Of a stretch of 49,566 bases of DNA, positions 8,137 to 15,987 are shown one piece after another. The position numbers were made by a program, and so were the translations under genes. The notes below the pieces were generated by a model. The model saw only the letters and a program-made list of their open reading frames with translations. It was not told the origin of the DNA and did not search any database. The stretch covers positions 1 to 49,566 of the forward strand of contig CADBTW010000053.1 in assembly GCA_902797695.1 (NCBI GenBank), given 5' to 3'. This DNA is from an uncultured Sutterellaceae bacterium. GTDB lineage: Bacteria > Pseudomonadota > Gammaproteobacteria > Burkholderiales > Burkholderiaceae_F. How positions within the stretch are numbered: position 1 is the stretch's first letter; each line of letters starts with the position of its first letter.

Positions 8137-9102
8137 ATGAGAATCGGACGGTTCTCGGTTGACACCCCGGTGATCGTCGCCCCGATGGCGGGGGTCACTG
8201 ACCTTCCCTTCAGGGAAACCGTCCTTTCGCTTTCCCGCGTCTGGGTGGAAGGGGAAATGGTGTCCGCGAATCCCTCACTCCTCCATTCCGAGGAGTCCGC
8301 CCGGAAGTTCGCCTTCGCAGGCTCCGAGCAACCGAAGATCACCCAGCTCCTCGGGGCGGTCCCTGAATGGATGGCCGCGGCCGCGGAGTGCGCCGCCCGG
8401 GGCGGCGCGGACATCATCGACATCAACATGGGGTGCCCCGCGAAGAAGATCTGCAGAACCGCCTGCGGCTCCGCCCTCATGCGCGACGAGGAGCTTGCCC
8501 GGGAAATCATGGAAAGCGTTGTCCGGTCCTCCCCCGTCCCCGTCACGCTGAAAATGCGAACCGGGTGGGACGAAGCTCACCTGAACGCACCAGAAATCGC
8601 GTCGGCTGCCGAAGAGGCCGGCATCGCGCTTGTCACGGTCCACGGGCGAACCCGGACGCAGGGCTACTCCGGCGCGGCGGAATACCGGACGGTCAGAAGA
8701 GTGAAGGCGGCGGTCCGGATACCCGTGATCGCGAACGGGGACATCGACACGCCCGAGAAGGCCGCGCGGGTGCTGGACGAAACCGGGGCGGACGGCGTCA
8801 TGATCGGGCGGGCAGCCCTCGGCCGCCCGTGGCTTCCCGGACGCGTCCAAGCCTTCCTTTCCGAAGGGAGGGATCCCGGAGACCCGGCTCCCGAGGAGCG
8901 CGGCCGGATCATGCTCGACCACCTTCGCCGGCACGTGGCCTTCTACGGGGAGAAGCCGGGCGTGCGGTCCTTCCGGAAGCATCTCCGGTGGTACCTCGCG
9001 GAGCTGCCCGGAGGAGAGGAGGCCGCCTCGGCCCTCATCCGGTTGGAGGATTCAAAAAGTCTCGGAAAGGCTTTAACCTTTTTCTTTGAACAAGCCTCCT
9101 AG
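8137..9102 (+). CDS. dusB: tRNA-dihydrouridine synthase B
   Basis: This FMN enzyme reduces uridine to dihydrouridine in the D-loop of tRNAs. The 321-residue TIM-barrel protein has the N-terminal FMN motif VAPMAGVTDLPFRE, the catalytic cysteine in INMGCPAKKI, the lysine of VTLKMRTGW, the phosphate-binding IANGDI and the MIGRAALGRPW segment. These features and the fis neighbour favour DusB over DusA or DusC. The dusB-fis order is conserved in many proteobacteria. In other Burkholderiales pepP and ubiH genes commonly stand between murU and dusB; here dusB follows murU directly. Confidence 0.92.
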   Translation: MRIGRFSVDTPVIVAPMAGVTDLPFRETVLSLSRVWVEGEMVSANPSLLHSEESARKFAFAGSEQPKITQLLGAVPEWMAAAAECAARGGADIIDINMGCPAKKICRTACGSALMRDEELAREIMESVVRSSPVPVTLKMRTGWDEAHLNAPEIASAAEEAGIALVTVHGRTRTQGYSGAAEYRTVRRVKAAVRIPVIANGDIDTPEKAARVLDETGADGVMIGRAALGRPWLPGRVQAFLSEGRDPGDPAPEERGRIMLDHLRRHVAFYGEKPGVRSFRKHLRWYLAELPGGEEAASALIRLEDSKSLGKALTFFFEQAS

Positions 9103-9122
9103 TGCTTTATCATTCCCGTGCA

Positions 9123-9160
9123 GAACGGAGCCCTGCCCTCGGCTCCTGGTTCTTTCCTTG
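9123..9160 (+). other. Hairpin with T-rich tail between dusB and fis
   Basis: The 71-base gap contains a stem with outer arms 9123-9126/9149-9152 (GAAC/GTTC), inner arms 9127-9132/9141-9146 (GGAGCC/GGCTCC) and an 8-base loop, followed by TTTCCTT. It resembles a weak intrinsic terminator or attenuator directly in front of the GTG start of fis. Confidence 0.45.
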
Positions 9161-9173
9161 AGAGGTTCCCCGC

Positions 9174-9416
9174 GTGAGCGAACATGCCACAACGCCCCTG
9201 CACCAGGCGCTTTACGAAATGCTCGACCAGTACTTCAGCAGTCTTGAAGGCGCCAAGCCGAACCGAGTGCACGCGATGGTCATGGCCGCGGTGGAAAGAC
9301 CCCTGCTCGAATACGTCATGCAACGCTGCAAGGGCAATCAGAGCGTTGCGTCGTCCCTTTTAGGCATCAATCGAAACACCCTTCGGAAGAGGCTCCGCGA
9401 ATACGGACTTCTCTAA
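9174..9416 (+). CDS. fis: DNA-binding protein Fis
   Basis: An 80-residue Fis-family nucleoid and transcription factor that bends DNA and is growth-phase controlled in enterics. The C-terminal helix-turn-helix at about residues 45-80 is clear: the helix PLLEYVMQRCKGNQSVAS, then LLGINRNTLRKRLREYGLL, the recognition helix. The N-terminal part (EMLDQYFSSLEG) matches the dimerisation region; length is typical of short beta-proteobacterial forms. The start is GTG at 9174. It follows dusB as in other proteobacteria and is 24 bases upstream of purH. Confidence 0.92.
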   Translation: MSEHATTPLHQALYEMLDQYFSSLEGAKPNRVHAMVMAAVERPLLEYVMQRCKGNQSVASSLLGINRNTLRKRLREYGLL

Positions 9417-9440
9417 GGGGATTTTTTAAGGAAATCAGCA

Positions 9441-10997
9441 ATGAAGAAACAGGCTATTCTGAGCGTCTCAGACAAGACCGGCATCGTTGACTTCGCTCGC
9501 GAACTCGCCGCTCTCGGCTACAACCTGCTGTCCACGGGCGGCACCGCAAAGCTACTGGAGAAGGAAGGGATCAAGGTCGAAGAGGTTGCCCACTACACCG
9601 GGTTCCCCGAAATGCTGGACGGCCGCGTGAAGACCCTTCACCCGAAGATCCACGCCGGCATCCTCGCCCGCCGTGACGTTCCCGAGCACATGAAGGCCCT
9701 CGAAGAGCACGGCATCGACCCGATCGACCTCGTCGTCGTGAACCTTTATCCGTTCGAGCAGACGATCTCGAAGCCCGACTGCACCTTTGCCGACGCGATC
9801 GAGAACATCGACATCGGCGGCCCCACGATGATCCGCGCCGCGGCGAAGAACCACGCTTCCGTCGCGGTCGTCGTCGACCCCGCCGATTACTCGAAGATCA
9901 TCGACGAGATCAAGGCAAAGGGCGAAGTGACTGCCGAGACCCGGCTCGCGCTTGCGAAGAAGGTCTTCTCCCACACCGCCCGCTACGACGGCATGATTTC
10001 GAATTACCTCACGAGCCTTGACGAAGACAAGAAGGCAACGAAGCAGTTCCCCGAGGTGCTGAACCGCCAGTGGGTCAAGGTCCAGGACATGCGCTACGGC
10101 GAAAACCCCCATCAGCAGGCGGCGTTCTACCGCGAGCGCCTGGTCGCCCCGGGCCTGCTCGCCGGCTACACGCAGCTGCACGGCAAGGAGCTCTCCTACA
10201 ACAACATCGCTGACACCGATGCCGCATGGGACGCGGCCCGCTCGTTCTCGACCCCGGCCTGCGTCATCATCAAGCACGCGAATCCCTGCGGCGCCGCGAT
10301 CGGCGTAAGCGCGGCGGACGCCTACCGGAAGGCCTTCAAGACCGACTCGAAGTCCGCCTTCGGCGGCATCATCGCCTTCAACCGCGAGGTCGACCTCGAA
10401 ACGGCCTCCGAAGTGAGCAAGCAGTTCGCCGAAGTCGTGATCGCCCCGTCCTTTACCGATGACGCCCAGGCTCTCCTCGGCAAGAAGAAGAACCTGCGGC
10501 TCCTCGTCGTCGCGAACGGCGGCGCCCACAACGACTTCGACTTCAAGCGGGTCGGAGGCGGCCTCCTCGTCCAGACCCCGGACATCCAGATCTGCCCGGA
10601 GAGCAGCCTGCGCGTCGTGACGAAGAAGCAGCCGACCTCGGAGCAGATCGCCGACATGATGTTCGCCTGGAAGATCTGCCGCTGGGTGAAGTCAAACGCG
10701 ATCGTCTACGCCCACGCGGGCATGACGCTTGGCGTCGGTGCCGGCCAGATGAGCCGTGTCGACTCTGCGAAGATCGCCGAGGAAAAGGCCGAGGAAGCCG
10801 GGCTTTCGCTCGCCGGCTCCGCCGCCGCCTCTGACGCCTTCTTCCCGTTCCGCGACGGCCTCGACGTGATCTGCGAAGCCGGAGCGACCTGCGTGATCCA
10901 GCCCGGCGGTTCGATCCGCGACCAGGAAGTGATCGACGCGGCGAACGAGCACGGCATCGTGATGGTCTTCACGGGCGAGCGCCATTTCCGCCACTAG
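9441..10997 (+). CDS. purH: Bifunctional AICAR formyltransferase / IMP cyclohydrolase
   Basis: PurH carries out the last two steps of IMP synthesis: formylation of AICAR with 10-formyl-tetrahydrofolate and ring closure of FAICAR. The 518-residue protein has the N-terminal MGS-like cyclohydrolase domain ([36 protein letters not shown]) and the C-terminal transformylase domain with the Lys-His pair in [11 protein letters not shown]. It ends with the conserved [12 protein letters not shown] good ribosome-binding site (AAGGAA, 8 bases upstream) precedes the ATG. In many Burkholderiales ruvC follows; here a structured non-coding segment and tolB follow. Confidence 0.96.
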   Translation: MKKQAILSVSDKTGIVDFARELAALGYNLLSTGGTAKLLEKEGIKVEEVAHYTGFPEMLDGRVKTLHPKIHAGILARRDVPEHMKALEEHGIDPIDLVVVNLYPFEQTISKPDCTFADAIENIDIGGPTMIRAAAKNHASVAVVVDPADYSKIIDEIKAKGEVTAETRLALAKKVFSHTARYDGMISNYLTSLDEDKKATKQFPEVLNRQWVKVQDMRYGENPHQQAAFYRERLVAPGLLAGYTQLHGKELSYNNIADTDAAWDAARSFSTPACVIIKHANPCGAAIGVSAADAYRKAFKTDSKSAFGGIIAFNREVDLETASEVSKQFAEVVIAPSFTDDAQALLGKKKNLRLLVVANGGAHNDFDFKRVGGGLLVQTPDIQICPESSLRVVTKKQPTSEQIADMMFAWKICRWVKSNAIVYAHAGMTLGVGAGQMSRVDSAKIAEEKAEEAGLSLAGSAAASDAFFPFRDGLDVICEAGATCVIQPGGSIRDQEVIDAANEHGIVMVFTGERHFRH

Positions 10998-11012
10998 GCG
11001 GCTTGCCAGAAG

Positions 11013-11043
11013 GGAACGCCCGCCCTTTGAGGCGGGGCGTTCC
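11013..11043 (+). terminator. Hairpin after purH
   Basis: Arms 11013-11024 and 11031-11043 (GGAACGCCCGCC / GGCGGGGCGTTCC) form a 12-pair stem with one bulged base and a 6-base loop, 15 bases after the purH stop. No T-run follows, so it may be an mRNA-stabilising 3' hairpin rather than an efficient intrinsic terminator. Confidence 0.55.
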
Positions 11044-11062
11044 TGTAACAAAAAGACACGAG

Positions 11063-11141
11063 ACTCCGGAGCGGTCCTGCCAATGCCCGACCGCCCGTGG
11101 AGTAGGATGGGAGGACGTTTGAACGTCCTCCTTTTGCTTTT
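11063..11141 (+). ncRNA. Candidate structured RNA ending in an intrinsic terminator, upstream of tolB
   Basis: Three helices follow one another: an outer stem 11063-11067/11099-11103 (ACTCC/GGAGT) enclosing a hairpin 11071-11076/11089-11094 (GCGGTC/GACCGC), then a terminator-like hairpin 11111-11118/11123-11130 (GAGGACGT/ACGTCCTC, loop TTGA) with a CTTTTGCTTTTG tail. The tail ends about 20 bases before the tolB ATG. The segment could be a small RNA, or a leader that terminates or attenuates tolB transcription. I cannot assign it to a known family. Confidence 0.4.
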
Positions 11142-11162
11142 GTATTTCCGTAAGTTGTGGGT

Positions 11163-12458
11163 ATGGTTGCAAGCAACAAGCTAAGCCGCAGAAAACTGAT
11201 TCTCGGGGCGATGGTCTGCGCGGGGATCAGCCCGCTCCCCGCTTGGGCCCAGCTCGACATCGAGATCACGGGCGTCGGCTCCAATCTCTTCCCTATTTCC
11301 GTTCCCGCGTTCTCAGGAACTTCGGCCGCGCCGGGAAACCTCTCCTCGGTAATTGCCTCCGACCTCGTGAGATCCGGGAAATTCCGGCAGGTTGGCGGCA
11401 CGGGCGAGGTGTCCTACGCCCAGGTGCTGAATCCCGATCCCCAGGTCTTCCGGCAGGAAGGCGGCAATGCCGCAGTCATCGGCACCATCGCACAGAGCGG
11501 ACGGGGGGCCTGGAAGGTCACCTGCCGACTGCTCGACACCGCGAGCGGCAGCGTCCTCGGCACGTGGAGCGACAACTGCCCGACCGGGGACCTGAGGATG
11601 GAAGCGCACAAGCTTGCCGACCGGATCTACGAGAAGCTGATGGGAGGGGCCGGAAGCTTCGCCTCCCGGATCACGTACGTGCAGCACCGCGGGAATCTCT
11701 ACGAGCTCATCATCGCGGACAGCGACGGCGAGAACCCGCGGGTTGCGCTCCGGAGCCGCGAGCCGGTCATCTCCCCTGTCTGGTCGCCTGACGGAAACCG
11801 GGTCGCCTACGTTTCGTTCGAGGCGAGGAAGCCTGTCGTCTACCTCCATGAGCTGCGAACCGGGAAAAGGCGCGTGGTGGCGAACTTCCCGGGGAACAAC
11901 TCAGCCCCGGCATTCAGCCCTGACGGCGGGAAGCTCGCCGTCGCGCTGTCCCGGGACGGCGGCACCCAGATCTACCTGATGAACGTGAACGGGGGCGGCG
12001 CCGTGCGCTTCACTTCCGGTTACGGAATCAATACGGAACCCACGTTCAGCCCTGACGGGGCGTGGATATACTTCACGTCCGACCGGGGCGGGGCTCCCCA
12101 GATCTACCGGCAGAGAGTGTCGGGAGGCAAGGCGAGCCGCGTCACGTTCTCTTCGGGCTATGCGGTGAGCCCCGCGCTTTCCCCTGACGGAAAGAAGCTT
12201 GCCTACGTGGCGAGGACCCGCAGGGGCTTCCAGATCCAGGTCCAGGACCTCGCGACCGGGTCGAGCATCGCCGTCACGAGAACGTCTGGCGACGAATCCC
12301 CGAGCTTCTCGCCGAACGGACAGCAGATCGTCTACGCCACGGTTTCAGGAAACCGCGGCGTCCTCGCTGTCGCAAACGCCGACGGCAGCTGGTCCTCAAA
12401 GCTCAGCAGCCGCGGCGGCAGCATCCGCGAACCCGCCTGGGGTCCGCGCCTCAAGTAA
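11163..12458 (+). CDS. tolB: Tol-Pal system beta-propeller protein TolB
   Basis: Periplasmic TolB contacts Pal and outer-membrane proteins and is part of the Tol-Pal machine that constricts the outer membrane at division. The 431-residue protein has a signal peptide ending near PAWA-QLDI, an N-terminal TolB domain, and a six-bladed propeller visible as repeated SPDG units (SPVWSPDGNRVAY, APAFSPDGGKLAV, EPTFSPDGAWIYF, SPALSPDGKKLAY, SPSFSPNGQQIVY). The signal peptide carries SRRKLIL, which resembles a twin-arginine motif and is unusual for TolB. I use the ATG at 11163; a GTG at 11157 is in frame. tolQ, tolR and tolA are not next to it. Confidence 0.94.
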   Translation: MVASNKLSRRKLILGAMVCAGISPLPAWAQLDIEITGVGSNLFPISVPAFSGTSAAPGNLSSVIASDLVRSGKFRQVGGTGEVSYAQVLNPDPQVFRQEGGNAAVIGTIAQSGRGAWKVTCRLLDTASGSVLGTWSDNCPTGDLRMEAHKLADRIYEKLMGGAGSFASRITYVQHRGNLYELIIADSDGENPRVALRSREPVISPVWSPDGNRVAYVSFEARKPVVYLHELRTGKRRVVANFPGNNSAPAFSPDGGKLAVALSRDGGTQIYLMNVNGGGAVRFTSGYGINTEPTFSPDGAWIYFTSDRGGAPQIYRQRVSGGKASRVTFSSGYAVSPALSPDGKKLAYVARTRRGFQIQVQDLATGSSIAVTRTSGDESPSFSPNGQQIVYATVSGNRGVLAVANADGSWSSKLSSRGGSIREPAWGPRLK

Positions 12459-12509
12459 ATGAATTGGTAGGAATAGTTGTTTTTCCTGTTTTTTGGAGAT
12501 TAATTGAAA

Positions 12510-13052
12510 ATGGCTTTTTCTGGTCGTACGCTGATCGCGGTTCTTGCCGCCGCCGGGATCCTTGCCGGGTGCTCTTCTACGCCGGTCGATAACCCGTCGG
12601 CTTCCGCATCCGCTTCCAGGACCACCGCTTCCGGCACGGCTTCCGGAGCTACCTCCGGCCCGGTGTCCCAGACTGCCGTGAAGACCGTCGAGGTCGATCC
12701 CCTGAACGATCCCAACAGCCCGCTCGCCCAGCGTTCCGTCTACTTCGGCTTTGACTCCTACGCGGTCGACGGGAAATACGACTCCATGCTCTCCGCCCAC
12801 GCGAACTACCTCGCGAAGCACCAGGCCCGGAACATCGTCGTCGAAGGGAACACCGACTCCCGCGGCAGCAGCGAATACAACCTCGCCCTCGGCCAGAAGC
12901 GCTCCGAAGCGGTGGTCGCGAAGCTGAAGCTGCTCGGCGTGCCCGCGAACCGCATGGAAGCCGTGAGCTTCGGCAAGGAAAAGCCCGTTGCGCAGGGCAG
13001 CACGGAAGATGCCTGGGCGAAGAACCGCCGGGCCGACATCCGCTACCGTTAG
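12510..13052 (+). CDS. pal: Peptidoglycan-associated lipoprotein Pal
   Basis: Pal is an outer-membrane lipoprotein that binds peptidoglycan and TolB. The 180-residue protein has a lipoprotein signal with lipobox ILAGC (Cys21), a Ser/Thr/Ala-rich linker, and a C-terminal OmpA-like domain. That domain shows VYFGFDSYAV, the diaminopimelate-binding pattern EGNTDSRGSSEYNLALGQKR, and the end WAKNRRADIRYR. The ATG at 12510 is preferred; a TTG two codons upstream sits closer to the GGAG at 12495. It lies 51 bases after tolB and is followed by a strong terminator. Confidence 0.95.
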   Translation: MAFSGRTLIAVLAAAGILAGCSSTPVDNPSASASASRTTASGTASGATSGPVSQTAVKTVEVDPLNDPNSPLAQRSVYFGFDSYAVDGKYDSMLSAHANYLAKHQARNIVVEGNTDSRGSSEYNLALGQKRSEAVVAKLKLLGVPANRMEAVSFGKEKPVAQGSTEDAWAKNRRADIRYR

Positions 13053-13061
13053 TTTTTCCTG

Positions 13062-13129
13062 AAGGCGCCACCCAGCCCGCCCGGAGCTTTCCGCACCACC
13101 GGGCGCGCAAAACGAAAAAGGCGCCTTTT
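13062..13129 (+). terminator. Compound intrinsic terminator after pal
   Basis: Outer arms 13062-13069/13120-13127 (AAGGCGCC/GGCGCCTT) enclose an inner stem 13075-13084/13099-13108 with nine of ten pairs (GCCCGCCCGG/CCGGGCGCGC). A TTTT run follows. This separates pal from cpoB transcriptionally. Confidence 0.7.
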
Positions 13130-13173
13130 GCTTCCGTCCACATCGATCCAGTAGCTTTTAGAGGTTTCTTGAC

Positions 13174-14055
13174 ATGATGCTGAACCGCCACCTGTCCCTC
13201 GTTGCCGCGCTGCTTGCCGGCATCGGCTTCGCCTCGAGCGCCCAGGCGCTTTTCGAAGACAACGAGGCGCGAGTCGCCATCAACGACGCGAACAAGCGGA
13301 TCGTTGCCATGCAGTCGCAGATTGCACGGCTGGAAACGAGCCAGAGGGCCGCGCTTGCGATGTCCGACCAGCTGAACGCCCTCCAGCAGCAGCTGGCCGC
13401 CATTTCCGGGCGGCTCGAGGCGCTTGAGAACCAGGCCGCCCAGCAGTCCCGCAACACGAAGGACCTCTACGCAGACCTCGACGGAAGGCTTCGCAGCATG
13501 GACGGGCGCGTCGCGAAGAACGAGGCGAGGATCACTGAAGCCGCCGCGGCCGCGAAACAGCAGGCTGAAGCCGGTGCCTCTTCGCAGGACCCGCTCGCCG
13601 CAGCATCCCAGAATCCCCAGGCCGCAAGCGGCGCGGCGGAGAAGTCCCTCTACGACCAGGGGCTTTCAGCCTTCCAGGCAGGAAAGTACTCCGAGAGCAC
13701 AGCGGCTTTCTCAAGCCTCATCAAGGCGAATCCCAAGTCCTCCTATGCGGCTGACGCCATGTACTGGCAGGGCAACGCCTATTTCGCGCAGCAGAAGTAC
13801 ACGAACGCCGCAGCGGCCGAGGAGCGCCTGATCCGGGAGTTCCCGTCCCACCAGAGGGTTCCTGACGCGATGCTTTCGCTCGCCTCCGCGCAGACCGCGC
13901 TCGGAAAGCTGAGCGCCGCAAGCGCAACCTATTCTTCCCTCCAGAAGAAGTACCCCGGGACCGAGCAGGCGAAGCTCGCAGCCCAGCGCAACCGCGACCT
14001 GCAGGCAGCCCTCGGGACTTCCCAGCCGAAATCTTCCCGCAAGAAGACGCGCTAA
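13174..14055 (+). CDS. cpoB: Cell division coordinator CpoB (YbgF)
   Basis: CpoB is a periplasmic protein that links Tol-Pal constriction to septal peptidoglycan synthesis. The 293-residue protein has a Sec signal peptide ending near SSAQA-LFED, an N-terminal coiled coil (roughly residues 35-110, many Gln/Ala/Leu heptads: MQSQIARLETSQ, LNALQQQLAAISGRLEAL), a low-complexity Ala/Gln linker, and a C-terminal TPR domain (SLYDQGLSAFQAGKYSEST, DAMYWQGNAYFAQQKY). A second ATG directly follows the first. An AGAGG ribosome-binding site lies upstream. tolB-pal-cpoB is the conserved end of the tol operon. Confidence 0.92.
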   Translation: MMLNRHLSLVAALLAGIGFASSAQALFEDNEARVAINDANKRIVAMQSQIARLETSQRAALAMSDQLNALQQQLAAISGRLEALENQAAQQSRNTKDLYADLDGRLRSMDGRVAKNEARITEAAAAAKQQAEAGASSQDPLAAASQNPQAASGAAEKSLYDQGLSAFQAGKYSESTAAFSSLIKANPKSSYAADAMYWQGNAYFAQQKYTNAAAAEERLIREFPSHQRVPDAMLSLASAQTALGKLSAASATYSSLQKKYPGTEQAKLAAQRNRDLQAALGTSQPKSSRKKTR

Positions 14056-14077
14056 ACTACTTTATCTTTAGACATCA

Positions 14078-14149
14078 GGGAGGCGTATCCCTTTCGGGAG
14101 ATGTTTCCTGCTTCTGCCTTGTAAGGGCTTTCCTTTCAAGCGCAGGAAA
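14078..14149 (+). promoter_or_regulatory. Structured leader of the malic enzyme gene
   Basis: The 171-base gap in front of maeA holds three mutually exclusive short blocks: GGGA (14078-14081), TCCC (14088-14091) and GGGA (14096-14099). The middle block can pair with either neighbour. They are followed by a tall nested stem: TTTCCTGC (14104-14111) with GCAGGAAA (14142-14149), enclosing CTTG/CAAG and AAGG/CCTT. The layout is suggestive of a regulated leader; no known riboswitch consensus was recognised. Confidence 0.4.
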
Positions 14150-14226
14150 TGAGGTCCAGGCTTCGGGCGTTGGCCAAGGAACCAGCCTCTAGCTTTTCGT
14201 TGACAACCACCTTTAAGGACATGGGT

Positions 14227-15846
14227 ATGGCCAATCAGAATCTAACCGGCACCGCTCTTCTGCAGAACGGCGTTTTCAGCAAAGGCACCGCCTACACTGA
14301 AGAAGAACGCAGCGCGCTCAAGCTGAAGGGGCTCCTTCCGCCGGTTCCCGCCACGCTCGACATGCAGGTCGAGGCAATGATGGAGCAGCTGAGGACGTTC
14401 GACACGCCGTTCCAGAAGGCTCTTTTCCTCGATGGTCTCCGTGCCGCGAACGAAACGCTCTACTTCCGCCTCGTCCTGGATCACGTGGAAGAGGTCCAGC
14501 CGCTTGTCTACACCCCGACGGTCGGCGAATTCTGCCAGAAGTTCAGCCATCTCTTCCGTTTCCCGCGCGGACTCTTCATTTCCATCGAGGACAAGGGGCA
14601 CATCGCCGAGATCCTCGACAACGCCCCGCAGGAAGAAGTTGACATGATCGTCGTCACCGACGGCCAGCGCATCCTCGGCCTCGGCGACCTCGGCGTGAAC
14701 GGCATGGGCATCCCGGTCGGCAAGCTCGCCCTCTACACCGCCTGCGCGGGCGTCGATCCCCGCCGCACGCTTCCGGTCACGCTCGACGTCGGCACGAATA
14801 CCGAGCGCTACCTGAACGACCCGCTCTACCTCGGCCATCGCCATCCCCGCGTCACGGGTCAGGCCTACGACGACTTCATCGAGGAATTCTTCCAGGCCGT
14901 CCACAAGAAGTGGCCGAAGTGCGTCGTCCAGTTCGAGGACTTCGGCAACAACCATGCCTTCGACCTGCTCGCCCGCTACCGCACCCGCTACAGCTGCTAC
15001 AACGACGACATCCAGGGCACTGCATCCATCGTCGTGAGCGGCTTCTACTCTGCGGTTCGCGCGAAGAAGTCAAAGCTTTCCGATGAAAAGATCCTGTTCC
15101 TCGGCGCGGGCGAAGCCGCGACCGGCGTCGCGAACCTGATCGCTGACGCGATGGTCGAGGAAGGCACTGACCGCGACGCCGCGCTCGGCAAGCTTTACCT
15201 CTTCGACTCCCACGGCCTCGTCACGAAGGGCCGCGAGGGACTCGCCGTCCACAAGGTTCCGTTCGCGAAGGACCTCGAGCCCTGCACTTCCTTCGAGGAA
15301 TGCATCCGCAGGCTCCGTCCGACCGCGATCGTCGGCCTCTCCGCCCAGGGCGGCGCCTTCACGGAAAGCGTCGTGAAGACGATGACCGAGATCAACGAAC
15401 GCCCGATCATCTTCGCCCTTTCCAACCCGACCTCCAAGGCCGAGTGCACCGCCGAGCAGGCCTACACCTGGTCGGACGGCAAGGCGCTCTTCAGCTGCGG
15501 CTCCCCCTTCGCCCCCGTCACCTACAAGGGCAAGACCTATGTGCCGCGCCAGGGCAACAACTCCTACGTGTTCCCGGGCATCGGCCTCGGCGCGATCCTC
15601 TCCCAGTGCAAGGAAATCACGCAGGAGGTGTTCCTCTCTGCCGCCCATACCTGCGCCAACATGGTGACTGAGGAAGACCTCGCCCAGGGGTCCCTCTATC
15701 CGTCGCTCACCCGCGTGCGCGAGATCAGCCGCGAGGTTGCGGCGAACATCATCGAGCTCGCCCTCCGCACCGGCCAGGCTCAGATCGAGCGGCCTGCCGA
15801 CATCCGCCAGTACGTGACTGACCACATGTACAACCCCGGATACTGA
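14227..15846 (+). CDS. maeA: NAD-dependent malic enzyme (large form)
   Basis: Oxidatively decarboxylates malate to pyruvate with NAD or NADP. The 539-residue protein belongs to the SfcA/MaeA form. It shows the N-terminal signature VYTPTVGEFCQ, the substrate loop GLGDLGVNGMGIPVGKLALY with the catalytic lysine, the metal ligands in FEDFGNNHAFDLL and YNDDIQGTAS, and the Rossmann loop FLGAGEAATGVANL. I start at the ATG at 14227 because AAGGA (14215-14219) stands 7 bases upstream; an ATG two codons earlier and the open frame from 14149 are less likely. Coenzyme choice is not settled by sequence. It has its own structured leader and terminator, so it is likely monocistronic. Confidence 0.92.
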   Translation: MANQNLTGTALLQNGVFSKGTAYTEEERSALKLKGLLPPVPATLDMQVEAMMEQLRTFDTPFQKALFLDGLRAANETLYFRLVLDHVEEVQPLVYTPTVGEFCQKFSHLFRFPRGLFISIEDKGHIAEILDNAPQEEVDMIVVTDGQRILGLGDLGVNGMGIPVGKLALYTACAGVDPRRTLPVTLDVGTNTERYLNDPLYLGHRHPRVTGQAYDDFIEEFFQAVHKKWPKCVVQFEDFGNNHAFDLLARYRTRYSCYNDDIQGTASIVVSGFYSAVRAKKSKLSDEKILFLGAGEAATGVANLIADAMVEEGTDRDAALGKLYLFDSHGLVTKGREGLAVHKVPFAKDLEPCTSFEECIRRLRPTAIVGLSAQGGAFTESVVKTMTEINERPIIFALSNPTSKAECTAEQAYTWSDGKALFSCGSPFAPVTYKGKTYVPRQGNNSYVFPGIGLGAILSQCKEITQEVFLSAAHTCANMVTEEDLAQGSLYPSLTRVREISREVAANIIELALRTGQAQIERPADIRQYVTDHMYNPGY

Positions 15847-15905
15847 AAGGGTTAAAACGCCTCCCGCGGGACAAGTTTCCGCAGGGGGGCCGTCCATGGT
15901 TCCCG

Positions 15906-15970
15906 GGCGCGGTCGGGCGCTGCCGGCAGGATTCCCTGCGGAGCAGCCCTCGCCCGCGCCCTTTGCTTTT
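15906..15970 (+). terminator. Intrinsic terminator of maeA
   Basis: A long imperfect hairpin runs from GGCGCGG (15906-15912) to CCGCGCC (15954-15960). It has further pairing through GCTGC/GCAGC and GCAGG/CCTGC and an ATTC loop at 15931-15934. It is followed by CTTTGCTTTT. Confidence 0.7.
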
Positions 15971-15987
15971 CCCCGAGACTCCGAAAG

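Noticed and set aside
13168-13173. TTGACA directly before cpoB as a -35 box
   Set aside because: It abuts the ATG; the matching -10 would be inside the gene.
14200-14222. TTGACA just upstream of maeA as a -35 box
   Set aside because: The -10 position would fall on GGGTAT at the start codon itself, leaving no leader or ribosome-binding site.
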